From the NCBI GenBank assembly GCA_020740775.1, contig JAHEWK010000009.1, positions 3,100,001-3,164,000 of the forward strand: a stretch of DNA of 64,000 nucleotides, read 5' to 3'. The position numbers were made by a program, and so were the translations under genes. This document shows positions 1-10,420 of the stretch, piece after piece (position 1 is the stretch's first letter; each line of letters starts with the position of its first letter). This DNA comes from Ilyonectria destructans. Its lineage: Eukaryota > Ascomycota > Sordariomycetes > Hypocreales > Nectriaceae. The notes under the pieces are model-generated. The model ran no database searches and was not told the DNA's origin. It was given only the letters and a program-made list of their open reading frames with translations.

Positions 1-1
1 G

Positions 2-592
2 AGCTCTCCCGAGACGGAGCTGCTGTTCGAAGTCGTGTCAATTCATGCCCTGATATTCCCCGATAATCTCTTGTTGCCCGAGCTCTCGTCGCTGCCGGTG
101 CACAACCGGGTGATAATTCCCACTTCAGCGTACGACCCTAGGTCTGTTTCGCGCGCGGAATACCGCGCTGCTCTGTGGCGAACGGGTCGCACGGTTCGCG
201 CGGCATCCCGGTGTCCGACTGGCGTCCTGGGCGGCATCTATGCCGTCGCTCTCTTCCACGCCGCCATTCTCCTCTGGTGGCATGGGATCATTTCGGCGCG
301 ACAGATGGCACAAGGTCTTGCCTCGGATGGAGCAAGGTACAATGTTTGCCTCTTAGACAGCGACGACTCTCACGAGCACCAAATGTTGAGCAGCCACGTC
401 CGTCTCGCGCTGCTCAGTCCTGATTCGGAGCCAATACCGTTGGAGAACCCTTTTGACGTGATGGAGCGTCTCAAGAGTATCTTGGAGCACAACTGGAGAG
501 ACAACCAAATGCCTGCCGGTGTTCAAGAGATCTGCCGCGTCCTGATGAACCTCGGCAAAGCAGCTCACAACTACGTATTCGAGCTGGACTGA
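2..592 (+). CDS. C-terminal part of a fungal-specific transcription factor (5' end outside window)
   Basis: The frame is open from base 2 to the TGA at 590-592, so the gene enters from the left and only about 196 C-terminal residues are seen. The sequence has the feel of the helical middle-homology/C-terminal region of fungal Zn2Cys6 or C2H2 regulators: a hydrophobic stretch (ALFHAAILLWWHGI) followed by charged helices and a short acidic end. No DNA-binding domain lies inside the window. It is followed in the same direction by a hydrolase 388 bp downstream, so it may be the regulator of the 1-8.2 kb catabolic block; that is inference. An in-frame GTG at 35 is not a real start. Confidence 0.6.
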   Translation, partial: SSPETELLFEVVSIHALIFPDNLLLPELSSLPVHNRVIIPTSAYDPRSVSRAEYRAALWRTGRTVRAASRCPTGVLGGIYAVALFHAAILLWWHGIISARQMAQGLASDGARYNVCLLDSDDSHEHQMLSSHVRLALLSPDSEPIPLENPFDVMERLKSILEHNWRDNQMPAGVQEICRVLMNLGKAAHNYVFELD

Positions 593-979
593 TTGCCGTT
601 AGCCAGCGTACAATGTCGATGGCAGGGTCTCTGGCTTGGGGCTGAATGGGAACCATCCAAGTCGATTGGTTGGAGGCCTAGCTTGTTTCCGGCTTTTGTC
701 CTAACGCCGAGCTCCGGTCGGTTACCCCACAAGCCGGTCCTGGTGGGGAGAGTCCGGGACGTGGTGGCGAGTGGAGGTGGAGGGGATGTGAGATGGAGGG
801 CAGGGGAATCGAATTGGAGATGGATGGATTGATCCGAAGATGGCTTTCATAAGCTGCGATCCGAGCATGCAGTGATGAGCTTTATGTGCCTGCCTCGTTG
901 GAAACGAATATAGCCCTGACCAGCAATTTGAAAGCAAAACAACCAGAAGTAACCGGCTTGAGTCCACTGCGAAACAAAA

Positions 980-2897
980 ATGCCAAACGTCATCATGGAC
1001 ATACGCACAATCGAAACGGAGGCGTTTCCTTACATCTTTGAGCAAAATGTCGGTATCCAGCTCAAGAGCAACAACAAATCCGTCGTACGAGCCAACGTGT
1101 ACCGCCCGAAGAATGTAGAAAGGGCGCCAGTCCTGATTACATATGGACCTTACGGGAAAGACATTCCTTACGGAGAGTGAGTTGCCCCTTAAGAGGTGAG
1201 CCGCCACAGACACGACTGTAGCTGACCAGTATCGCTGTCAGCTTTCTAAAGCACTCCTTCGACGAAATAAACCCTAAGCACAAGTCCGCTCACTCGTCGT
1301 TCGAGACTCCAGACCCAGCCTTCTGGACCAACGAGGGCTATGCCGTCCTCCGTGCCGATGAGGTTGGGTGTGGTCAGTCTCCCGGCCTCCTTGACACCAT
1401 GTCGCAGAACACCACCGACGCCTTCGTCGAGGTGATTGAGTGGGCGGCCGAACAGCCATGGTCAAACGGCAAGATCGGCCTCATCGGTATCAGCTACTTT
1501 GGAGGAAGCCAGTGGCGCGTTGCGGCTCGTCGGCCAAAGGGCCTTGCTTGCATCGTCCCCTACGAGGGCATGGCCGACTACTACCGGGACCGGAGTCGCC
1601 ATGGTGGCATTGCCGCCATGCGCTTCCTCGAGTTCTGGTTCAATCGGCAGTGTAAGAGCAACCAATACGGTCTTCCTGGCAAAGCGGCTCGGAAATGGGG
1701 TCCCGATACAATTGAAGGCGATCTGAGCGAAGAGGAATTGGCAGCGAACCGACGGGACCAGGCAGTGGATAATGCAGCCCACTTCTTCCGCGATGATCCC
1801 TATTACGCCTCAAAAGAATACAATCTTGAGGACATTGAGGCCCCGTTGTTGTCAGTCGGCAACTGGGGTAACATTGCGGTCCATCTGCGCGGCAACATTC
1901 TTGGTTACATGTTTGCCGGTTCGCGATACAAATTCCTCCGTCTTGGTGTTGGCCGTCACGATTTGCCCTTCTACGACGATGACGAGGCCGAGGTGCAGAA
2001 GAGCTTCCTCAGCGCGTTCCTCAAGGGCAATGACTATGCCGGCTGGACCAAAGGTCAACAGCCAGCCATTGATATGGTCCTGCGCAAGGGCAATGTCGGC
2101 TACAACGATCCCGCCGCCGAGAAGGCAGGATATACTCGGCGCACCGAAAACGAATGGCCGTTGGCCCGGACTCGGTATACCAAGTATCACCTCCACCAAG
2201 ATGGCACCATGTCCGAGAAGCCAGAACCGTTTGATCCCATCGCTCCTATCGGCCGTCTCTCGTACCAGGCTCCCAGCACGCCCGAGGACCCGAAGTTCAT
2301 CCAGTTCACCACGCCTCCCTTTGAGGCCGAGGTCGAGATCACGGGACACATCGTGGCCCACCTGAACGTCTCGGTCACGCCTCTCCTGGCCGGATCGACC
2401 CCCAGAGATATCGACCTGTTCCTGACCCTGCGTCACTTTGACGCCCAGGGCAATGAGATATTCTACACTGGCACCATCGGCAACCCCGTCCCGCTCTCCA
2501 AGGGCTGGCAGCGCGTGAGCCTGCGCAAGGTGAACAAGGCTCATCACCGCCACCGCGAGTGGCTGCCGCACCGCGACTACTTTTCCACGGATGTTGAGCC
2601 CGTTATCCCCGGTGAGGTATACGCCGTCGATACGGAAGTCTGGCCGACGAATGTCACCGTCGAACCCGGTGCTCGGCTTATGCTCGAAGTCAGCGGAGGC
2701 GACACGCTAGGCGTGGGTATCTTTGTTCATGATGGCGCGGAAAGGTTAGTTTTATATCCCGCTATCCCCATTCTGACACTACCTAATAAGCTAAATAAAT
2801 GTCAACTAGGACGGAAGAGAGGTTTGGGGGAATGAACCACGTTCATTTTGCACCTCATCATCAGAACTACATCACTCTTCCCATAATTCCGTCATAA
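980..2897 (+). CDS. CocE/NonD-family alpha/beta hydrolase (X-Pro dipeptidyl-peptidase S15-like)
   Basis: Three exons (980-1176, 1242-2744, 2810-2897) give 595 residues. Introns are GTGAGT...CAG (65 nt, branch GCTGAC) and GTTAGT...TAG (65 nt); both keep phase. The nucleophile elbow GISYFGG puts the catalytic Ser near residue 150, after the N-terminal hydrolase core with a GYAVLRADEVGCGQS stretch typical of the family. The second half is the beta-rich X-Pro_dppC lectin-like domain, ending in the family-style tail GMNHVHFAPHHQNYITLPII, which only appears when the second intron is removed. The family hydrolyses esters or amides (cocaine esterase, glutaryl acylase, X-Pro peptidases). There is no signal peptide, so it is probably cytosolic. 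The true substrate is unknown; neighbours suggest a catabolic role. Confidence 0.85.
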
Positions 2898-3220
2898 GTG
2901 ACATATACTTTATTTTAGGAAGGATAGGCAATTCAATAAGGACCTGTTGTACCCCCTGATTCTGTGGCAATTTGAAGTATTATGCATCATGGGCGAGAAT
3001 ACAGCTCCCGTAAATGGTATCAATGTTCCGACCGACGTTAGCTAATGCAATGGAATTCTATTCACTTCCTTTACTTCTTTCAGTGATTGTAGACATCACA
3101 AGCGATGAATATCGACGTAGAGTTTGCACGTCCAAGGGTTCAGGATTTTTTCATGGCAGACGTCAAACGTGTTATTCCATTCTATCTATCTATGCGAAAC
3201 TGCCCCTCGGTTTACAAGAC
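2898..3220. other. Convergent intergenic gap
   Basis: The 3' flanks of two convergent genes (hydrolase + and dehydratase -) meet here. The sequence is AT-rich with a short TATC run near 3182-3195. No coding signal is seen. Confidence 0.5.
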
Positions 3221-4393
3221 CTACTGATCCACGATGAAACCATCTTTGTGAGGCCTCATGGTAATGGGTTGCACAAGAGCCGGCCGGATCTCCGTCGCGT
3301 TGTCTCGCAACTTAACCCCAAGGCCAGGGCCAGAAGGAATATCCACAAAACCTTCATGGACCTCAGGGACGTGGTCGACGATATCGTGTCCCAGATGCTT
3401 CGTCGTGGAGTGGAACACGCCAGACTCAAAGCCCGTGGCGTACTCTTGCACGGCAAAGTTGGGAATCGCCGCCGCGAGCTGCAGGCATGCCGCCAAACCG
3501 ATCGGAGAGAGAGGATTATGCGGGACAACCTGAACCTGGTGCGCCTCCGCAATGGCCGCGACCTTCTTGGCTCCCGTGATTCCACCGCATAATGCCAGGT
3601 CAACTCGCGCAAACTCAACGGCGTTGCGCGCCAGCAACGCCTGGAACTCATAGATAGTACCGAATCTCTCGCCAGTAGCAATCGGAACTGTGATTCGGTT
3701 TGCCACTCGGGCCATGGCGTCGGGGTTCTCCGGCCGGATGGGATCCTCGACGAAGAGAGGGCGAAGGGGTTCAATGGCGTTGGAGAAGGTGACAGCCTCT
3801 GCGGGAGTTAATCTGCGGTGAAGCTCGACCAGCAAATCGACGTCGTCGCCGACCACAGCGCGTATCTTCTCGACGTTGGCAATGGCCTCGTTCATCTTCT
3901 TGGCGTGAGGCTTGAAGTAGACCTGATCGTTGCCTTCGTCCAGGAACGGATTGATGTGACCAAATGCGGTAAAGCCGGCATCCTTCTTCTTTTTGCACTC
4001 CTCGAGCACCTTCTCAATTGTCTTCTCATAGATATGGCAGTAGACCCTCGCCTTGGTGCGGCACGCGCCTCCGAGGAGCTCATAGATGGGCACATTGAAC
4101 GCGCGAGCCTTGATATCCCACAGGGCAATGTCGATGGCCGAGATGGCAGCGTTGATGGCCAATCCTTGGAAGTAACTGAAGCGATGCATCACATTCCAGT
4201 GGTGTTCGATTGTGAATGCATCTTTGCCAACGAGGTACTCGGCGAATCGCTCAATCGCGGTGCCGGCGGCCGTGATGTGGCCCCAGATTCCCGCTTCGCC
4301 ATACCCGATGATTCCTTGATCCGTTTCGACCCGGACAAACATAAACTGCCCTACATGGAGGGGAACGACGGACTTGATAGTGTGAGGAGGCAT
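3221..4393 (-). CDS. Mandelate racemase/muconate-lactonizing (enolase superfamily) sugar-acid dehydratase-like
   Basis: A single open frame of 390 residues. An N-terminal capping domain (VRVETDQGIIGYGEAG, then a YELLGG-CR segment) is followed by the TIM barrel. Metal-ligand-type motifs occur in the right order: LVELHRRLTP, then FVEDPIRPEN, then TGERFGTIYE, and a late His motif PHNPLSPIG. This order matches the mannonate/gluconate/galactonate dehydratase branch better than true mandelate racemases. The expected first ligand motif D-x-H reads E-L-H here, so the exact specificity cannot be fixed. The ATG at 4393 directly follows a perfect acceptor (CTTCTAG), and a GTATGT donor lies about 60 nt upstream, so a 5'-UTR intron is likely. 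It is divergent from the FAD monooxygenase. Confidence 0.85.
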   Translation of the reverse strand: MPPHTIKSVVPLHVGQFMFVRVETDQGIIGYGEAGIWGHITAAGTAIERFAEYLVGKDAFTIEHHWNVMHRFSYFQGLAINAAISAIDIALWDIKARAFNVPIYELLGGACRTKARVYCHIYEKTIEKVLEECKKKKDAGFTAFGHINPFLDEGNDQVYFKPHAKKMNEAIANVEKIRAVVGDDVDLLVELHRRLTPAEAVTFSNAIEPLRPLFVEDPIRPENPDAMARVANRITVPIATGERFGTIYEFQALLARNAVEFARVDLALCGGITGAKKVAAIAEAHQVQVVPHNPLSPIGLAACLQLAAAIPNFAVQEYATGFESGVFHSTTKHLGHDIVDHVPEVHEGFVDIPSGPGLGVKLRDNATEIRPALVQPITMRPHKDGFIVDQ

Positions 4394-4864
4394 CTAGAAG
4401 GAGGGAAGTCAGGGCGACGTCATGATCGTTTTCCGTCACACCACATACCTTGTTGCTGGGGGTATGCAAATTATTGATCGATTTGTCTAAGTTAAACTTA
4501 GATGGATAGGATTATAATGGATATAGTGGTATGACGTCGCGAGCTTGAACACGGTTACGGAACCCCACGCTGCGGTAACTGGGATGTTTGGCCGAGACGG
4601 GGCCTACCTAAGTTGGCGTCGGCTCGGCTCTCCACTCTCCACCACCGGGTCCAGGATCATAAAGTACCTCCCGTGAGAGCAATGACGGTTGAGGGTTCGG
4701 CCAAGTGACGATGGGGTGCATTTTTCTCGGACACGGAGCCGTGTTCAATACACTTATTCGGTTATCAAACCTAAGCCTCCAGATTGAAGTCAGGAGAAGA
4801 AAAAATACGCTGATCACGTCATTTCTCCCCATTTTGATCCGTCACACCCCAGCAGCCGATAAGC
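4394..4864. promoter_or_regulatory. Divergent promoter between dehydratase and FAD monooxygenase, with CGG direct repeat
   Basis: This 471-bp region separates two head-to-head genes, so it probably serves both. It includes the putative 5'-UTR intron of the dehydratase (about 4394-4451). CGGTTACGG at 4552-4560 is a CGG-N3-CGG pair of the kind bound by Zn2Cys6 regulators; CGG also recurs near 4572. Function is inferred from layout only. Confidence 0.4.
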
Positions 4865-6720
4865 ATGGCAGTCGAACATGTTGGTGAAGACCTTTACTGG
4901 CTCCCTCCTCGCGCGGCCCTAGCACCCAAGGACAACAGCAAGGCCCTGCAGGTTGGTGTCATTGGCGCTGGCATTGGCGGCTTTATGGCCGCCATCGCCT
5001 TGTTGGAGAGTGGTCACGATGTCGAGGTTGGTGAATTTGCACCCTCTGTAATTCAGGCAGTCAGACTAAAAGGAGCACTCGCTCAAAACAGATTTACGAG
5101 AAATCTCAATTCAAGAACGAAGTGGGAGCAGCCATTATGGCGCCCCCCAACTCGTCCCGCGTCTTGGCATTCTACGGCCTCGATTTTGAACGAACCCTAG
5201 CCACAACGTCCGAAAATGCAAGTATTATCTCGCTCACGCTTAGAATAACTACCGGCGGAGTTGCTTCTATGCATAACTAGCCATTAGCTCTCATCAATTG
5301 TTCAGTCGAGGCGCTTCAAGTCTAACGTTTGCTCGCAGACCATCTACTATGACGAGCCAAGCGACATAGAAAAGAAGCGCGTTTTGCCTGTTGCCGATTA
5401 CGTGTCTAAGTACAAGGCTCCTTGGCAATTCTATCACCGCGTAGATCTACACAATGAGTTGAAGCAGATGGCTGTTGAACCTACTGCCACGAGGCCCCGA
5501 GCTGCTCGGCTTCACCTGAACACCGCCGTGTCGAAACTGGACCAGGATGGAACCATCCACTTCGAGGACGGCAGGAGCGTCAAGAAGCAGCTCGTAGTTG
5601 CAGCTGACGGTATCCGAGTAAGCTCTAAGAATTCCTGCACGCGTTGCGGGGAAGTTTCTATTCTGACTTTTAATAGTCCTCTTTCCTATCCTCCGTTTCG
5701 GGAAAGGATGTTCCCGCCAATCACTACATGTCGATGCTCCGCTTCATGGTCCCTGTCGAGAAGCTGCGGACCGACCCGGAAACCGTCTCCTTGTTCAAGG
5801 ACGGCTATACGTCGCTCCGAATCGCCTACGGCACTGATAAGAGTGTCGTCTTCTACGGATGCCGAAGGTGCGCATATCTTTGTGGGTCAGTCAAGGTCTC
5901 CAGTGCGAAACTAACACGTTATTCAGGGGTGCCCTTCAGAACGTAGGAGTCCTTTATCGCCCCGAGCTTTCCATAGATGCTTCTGGTAACGAAGCCTCCT
6001 CATCATTTCACCATCTCTTTATAATTAATTGTGCCTGATCTAGGAAACGATATCTCTATGAAGGAAGACTTTGTCAACGAAGTCGTGAAAGAGTACCCAG
6101 AGGCAATCCAGTCTATTTGCACGTGAGTTGTGAAATCCTTTCAATCACCATAGTTTGATCAACTAACGTCCCTTTCTGCAGCCAGGGTAAAAACGTCGGA
6201 CAGTGGAAGCTGTTTACGCGGAAGCCAATCCCGAGCCTCGCCCAAGGCCGTGTTGTAGTAATTGGAGATGCCGCTCATCCTATGCCCCCAAGTTAGTTCT
6301 CGCGGCCGGCTCCCAGGAAAGTATCAGTGCTGATAAGGACCCATCTAGTACGCGCTCAAGGGGCGGCCATGGCCGTCGAAGATGCGGCCGCTCTGGGCGT
6401 ACTATTTTCTGACATGACGTCTGAAGACGAGGTTTCGGCTCGTTTGGAGTTGTTTAACAAGCTCCGTGTGAATCGTGTTGCCGGTACACAAATCATTTCA
6501 TCTATGCACAAGTGGGATCCGACTCAGGTTTCTAAAGAAGACTCGGGATATTTTGAAGGCAATATTCCACGTACGTATACCCAGCGTCAACCAATACTGT
6601 CCTATCTCTTAACTCCTTACAGAAGACAGCGGCGACTTGGAAAGGTACAGCTGCGCCAACAACGTCATCCGTGATGCTTTCAGAATCTTGTCTGCACACA
6701 AACAAGAGAGCGGTTCCTGA
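4865..6720 (+). CDS. FAD-dependent aromatic-ring monooxygenase (salicylate hydroxylase-like)
   Basis: Nine exons: 4865-5026, 5092-5217, 5339-5617, 5677-5867, 5927-5985, 6044-6122, 6182-6291, 6349-6570, 6623-6720. They total 1326 nt, 441 residues, the usual length of the family. The dinucleotide-binding motif GAGIGG is at residues 34-39. The second FAD motif reads VVVIGDAAHPMPP and runs on into RAQGAAMAVEDA once intron 7 is spliced. Intron 2 (5218-5338) has a GCAAGT donor, so it is a GC-AG intron; the only nearby GT donor breaks the frame. The family hydroxylates aromatic acids with NAD(P)H and O2 in the cytosol. No C-terminal membrane anchor is seen. Confidence 0.88.
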
Positions 6721-7209
6721 GGCTTTGTAGAATAAGAACATTGTATCGGCGATGCTGCCATGGGCCACCCTGATCCATGAGCCAAGAAATAGGTCCATAA
6801 TTGAGATACTTGCGCATGGTCGCATGACAATGACTATTCCTCAGCTCCTGCATCCGTGAAAGTGTTTACAAGTCGTAAAATTGAACCTTGTACTCTAATG
6901 CAAGCCTTTAATGTCTCCTTTATCCATAGGCGATTCATATCCAATCTAGCCGTTGTCCAGATGTTTCCGCTGGCCTCCCCACCTTCCGTACACTTATGCC
7001 ATGCTGAAAAGCTGCGTTTTTACCTCCACTTCCGTCCCGTTCGGCAAGTGGTGGCCCGATTCTTGTAACCGCCCGGCACCGCTTGAGCTTGAGCTTGAGC
7101 TTAGGCTTGAACCATATCTTGGATTAAAGACCATGGGTTGTCGACGTTGCTTTGAAAGGTGCGCCTATCGTCATCCTCATTACATAGAGAGCAGAGCTTG
7201 CAGGCAACA
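6721..7209. other. Intergenic gap with hexamer repeat
   Basis: No convincing gene. It holds the 5' flank of the next gene, including the GCTTGA hexamer run annotated separately. Confidence 0.5.
7081..7104. repeat. Short GCTTGA tandem repeat
   Basis: Three exact GCTTGA copies followed by a degenerate copy, about 110 bp upstream of the ketopantoate-reductase-like start. Probably a simple repeat; no regulatory claim is made. Confidence 0.6.
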
Positions 7210-8205
7210 ATGGCACGCATACTCCTTCTTGGCGTGGGCAGCATCGGCACAGTCTACGCCCTCGTCTTCACTCGCGCTGGTGCTGACATCGTTTGCGTCT
7301 GTCGCTCCAACTTTGAGCAAGCAAAAACGTCTGGCCTCCGAATTGAATCGACCATCTTCGGTGATCAAACCATCCGTCCCACCATCGTGCCATCCGTTGA
7401 TGAGGCAGTCCGTCTGAGCGACCAACCATTCGACTTTATCGTCATCTGTACCAAGTCATTTCCGGGCTCCCAACAGCAGACCGTCAAAGGCCTTGCGCCA
7501 GCACTCCGGGATCGCGCAACGGTTGTTGTTCTCCTACAGAACGGAATAGGAGTGGAAAAAGACTATCGCGATGAATATCCCGCCAACCCAATCATCTCAG
7601 GCATCGTATACATGCCGACCTCTCGGACTTCGACCACCTCTGTCAAGCACACTGAGGTGGAAAGATTACTCCTCGGAGCCTATCCATCCGCAGCAAAGCG
7701 CGAAAATGTCGAGAGACTCGCCTTAATTTTCCGTGCGGGCGGAGCCACGGTTGATTTGCCAGCCGATGTCCAGGGAGAGCGGTGGAAGAAGATCGTGGCC
7801 AATGGGGCGTGGAACCCAATCTGCGCTCTGTCGCGCTGTCGTGACGTTCAATTCTTACAAACATCCCCCATCGCTTGGAATGTCGTATACGAGATAATGC
7901 GAGAAATTTGCGTCGTCTCTGCGGCGTGTGGTTATGCCCAAGACGCGAATGAGGAGGCGATCAAGTTCCAGATGGGCAGGACGAACGCTCGACAGTATCC
8001 AGGTGTAGAGCCAAGCATGATGTCTGACATGAGCAGCGGACGAGCGATGGAGGTTGAGGCAATCCTCGGAGGCATACTTGGATTCGCTCGCGAAAAGGCG
8101 GTGTCGGTTCCGAGATTAGAGACTATTTATGCCCTCTTGGTAGGACTCAATAGTAGTCTCGTGAGGGAAGAGGCTTTCCTTGTAAGCTGCCCAATCCTAA
8201 CATGA
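7210..8205 (+). CDS. Ketopantoate reductase family (2-dehydropantoate 2-reductase/ApbA-PanE-like)
   Basis: Intronless, 331 residues from the ATG at 7210; the frame extends upstream but only with non-ATG codons. The N-terminus is the NADPH Rossmann motif ILLLGVGSIGTVYA. It is followed by VICTKSF and the LQNGIG motif at the domain joint, and by the C-terminal helical domain with ERWKKIVANGAWNPICALS, which carries the family's Lys and Asn. Many fungal paralogues of this family are not pantothenate enzymes but reduce other 2-keto acids; being next to a monooxygenase and a sugar-acid dehydratase fits such a role. The last 20 residues are less typical, and a GTAAGC at 8180 could mark an unrecognised intron. 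Confidence 0.85.
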   Translation: MARILLLGVGSIGTVYALVFTRAGADIVCVCRSNFEQAKTSGLRIESTIFGDQTIRPTIVPSVDEAVRLSDQPFDFIVICTKSFPGSQQQTVKGLAPALRDRATVVVLLQNGIGVEKDYRDEYPANPIISGIVYMPTSRTSTTSVKHTEVERLLLGAYPSAAKRENVERLALIFRAGGATVDLPADVQGERWKKIVANGAWNPICALSRCRDVQFLQTSPIAWNVVYEIMREICVVSAACGYAQDANEEAIKFQMGRTNARQYPGVEPSMMSDMSSGRAMEVEAILGGILGFAREKAVSVPRLETIYALLVGLNSSLVREEAFLVSCPILT

Positions 8206-8716
8206 TGAAGAGAGTGCGAGTCGTCGGCTTGGCTTTTTGACGTTAGTAATAGCAAAAGGGACTCGAGATAACAGTCGTCTTCATTTCTCTTCGTGGTGAA
8301 TGTCTGAAAACCAATGAGAAAACAGCTAACCTCTGAACGCCGGAGGGAGCTATTACTGGCGTACTTGATATAAGCCTGTTGGTAGTACTACAGTTGAGAA
8401 ACTCAATATATTCAAAAAGTGTTTAGGTGAATATTACTGCCTTATCTTGGCCGAATTATTATGTGTTATGCCTTTGGTCGAAGCAATGGCCACTAGGAAG
8501 AAATGATACGGTCTAGGACCGAAATCGGTCTTACAGGATGAGAAAACATGTCTCTTCGAGGCAATCAGGCGCACTTTTGGGTTAACGAGCGACTTTTGGT
8601 TGAGGCAAGACCGGCCAGCTCTGAGTGGCAATGCGATAAACAAAAATTTGATATATACTCGAGTTATATAGAGTACTTCGTTAAAAAGCTGATCGCCACG
8701 GCCTGTTTATTAAATA

Positions 8717-8830
8717 TTCTCCAGATCGTTGGCTGGAATGCAAGAGGGCCTGCAGAGCTTTTATATCCATCAGGATTTTGCCTTTTCCAAGATCTAGCTT
8801 TTTCAAGATGCAGCTATTCCTACAGCTTAT
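8717..8830. repeat. Dispersed repeat, less-mutated copy (partner at about 22090-22215)
   Basis: The string AAGATCTAGCTTTTTCA and its flanks (a GCTGGAAT start and a GCAGCTATT end) recur at about 22090-22215 in the same order. Most differences are C-to-T or G-to-A, with the 22-kb copy more AT-rich. Probably a short transposon fragment. Confidence 0.55.
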
Positions 8831-9121
8831 TGAGGTATTGGGAAAGGTAACCAGTTGGACTAGAAACCTTAGTCTGTTTGAGTAACTGTTGACCTTTCAA
8901 TGGACTGGGTATATGGTCTGTATTGTTGATACTATTGTTGGTGTTGTTTTTACTGTTGAGCTTCTAGTCCCCCCTCTGGGTATGTGTGGACTAGGGCACC
9001 CTAACCTCTTGATTCTCCAGATCGTTGGGAACTCGACTCTTCCGAAGATGGTGCTCTTGACCGCTGGCAGTAGGTTTGTTTTGGAACTTTAATTAATAAG
9101 ATTATTAATTTCTAATTTACA

Positions 9122-9333
9122 GAGGGCTCTTTCAAAAGTCGTATCCAGAAGAACAAGTAACGCTTGTGCGTCAACCAATTATTACTAGGGTAAATACATT
9201 GAGTACTTCCTGATTTCCATAAGCCCTAGAGGGAAAGCAGGTTACAGCACACCAGCGACCACTAGATCCTGGTCAGCAATGCCTACTGCCCCTGAAGTTA
9301 CAGCGGCCGTAGCGGATAACTTGACGAGACTGT
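9122..9333 (+). repeat. Direct repeat copy A
   Basis: Starts GAGGGCTCTTTCAAAAGTC and ends GCGGATAACTTGACGAGACT. Copy B at 9788-9958 has the same start, middle (CTTCCTGATTTC, TAAGCCCT, TTACAGCACACCAGCG) and end, with scattered point changes and a roughly 40-bp length difference. Confidence 0.6.
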
Positions 9334-9550
9334 TAGAGCCTTATGTATCTACTGAATTCACCCCTACCCTATTATATATCTAACAGGTTTAGACGAGACA
9401 CACTCTAGTTAAGGCATAAAAAGGGGCCAGAACAAGAAAAACAATAACACAATTATTGAAGAAACCAATAGTGAAGTTCTGGATCAATTCAACACCTTTA
9501 GGTGTACACTTGTGCGTGCACTATTCGTCGTTGTATATCCGACATTAACA
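9331..9550. mobile_element. Candidate solo LTR of a retrotransposon
   Basis: A 220-bp stretch begins TGTTAG and ends ATTAACA, giving the TG...CA ends and a 5-bp terminal inverted repeat (TGTTA/TAACA) usual for LTRs. It contains a TATA-like GCATAAAAAGGGG and A-rich tracts. It begins exactly where direct repeat copies A and B diverge, as expected of an insertion. No clear 5-bp target duplication was found, so the call is tentative. Confidence 0.4.
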
Positions 9551-9583
9551 GGCGAAGGCTACCTGTTATTAAAAACTTAGCAC

Positions 9584-9628
9584 GGAGGGCTCTTTCAAAA
9601 GTCTTGTTCAAGCACTAGTAACGCCACA
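9584..9628 (+). repeat. Third, truncated copy of the 5' end of the direct repeat
   Basis: GGAGGGCTCTTTCAAAAGTC is present again, but only the first roughly 45 bp of the unit (to ACTAGTAACG) can be matched. Confidence 0.5.
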
Positions 9629-9787
9629 TTCATTTATCCCTGTCAGTTACCTGAGACACAACAACTATTAGCTTCTCTCGGCGCTGCGCTAACCGCCGCG
9701 GAATATCTTAGTGCTCGTAGCCTGAACTCAAGATTACGCTACCGGCAGCCGGATCCGGATCAGTGGAGAGATTCCAACCGTCCCTAC

Positions 9788-9958
9788 GGAGGGCTCTTTG
9801 AAAAGTCGTGCCCAGAGGAAAAAACTACGCTAGTAAGTCAACCATCACGAGGGTAAGTATACTAAGTATTTCCTGATTTCTATAAGCCCTGAAATATAGT
9901 GGATTACAGCACACCAGCGCCTACTACCCCTGAAGCGGATAACTTGACGAGACTGTCA
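9788..9958 (+). repeat. Direct repeat copy B
   Basis: Begins GGAGGGCTCTTTGAAAAGTC and ends GATAACTTGACGAGACTGT. See copy A; the two are clearly homologous and diverged. Confidence 0.6.
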
Positions 9959-10420
9959 CATCCTCATCATCGAGGTTTGCCGCTACGATGACTTACTTTC
10001 AGCTTTCAGACCATAGCATTTTGGCTCGGGCTGCTCATTCCAAACGCCTCATTTCCGTCGTACCTCGCTGAGATTAGCCACGAAGCCACGACCTAGGGTT
10101 TGTAGTGGTGTGTAGTGTCTCACTCGTTAGTCTTCGGGGCAGCCAGCGTCAGACTCTGCCTGCGCATTGGCCTTGGCGAAACGAGGCGCTTTTTCACATG
10201 AAAATTCGCTGCTTTCGATATAGCGAGATGGCGCCCTGCCACGCCATCCAGCAAGTAGTCCCCAGCCATGGCTATCGGGTTCTGTACCGGGCGATCAGGG
10301 GTTCCCCGGATTGAAGCCTTTTATAGCTTTTAACTCCCCCGGTTCCGAACTCCTAGTTCCACTGACCTGCATGATCAATGATCACCGTCCAGGACCAACC
10401 CTAAATCCAGGGTTGCAACA

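Larger units (their letters stand above)
8206..10420. other. Gene-free, repeat-rich interval
   Basis: No ORF here has protein-like composition. The interval contains several decayed repeats annotated separately (8717-8830, 9122-9333, 9331-9550, 9584-9628, 9788-9958). CTCCAGATCGTTGG occurs twice (about 8717 and 9014). Confidence 0.6.

Noticed and set aside
1852..2571. Long minus-strand frame (239 codons) opposite the CocE hydrolase
   Set aside because: Lies wholly inside the exon of a well-supported plus-strand gene and has no family motif.
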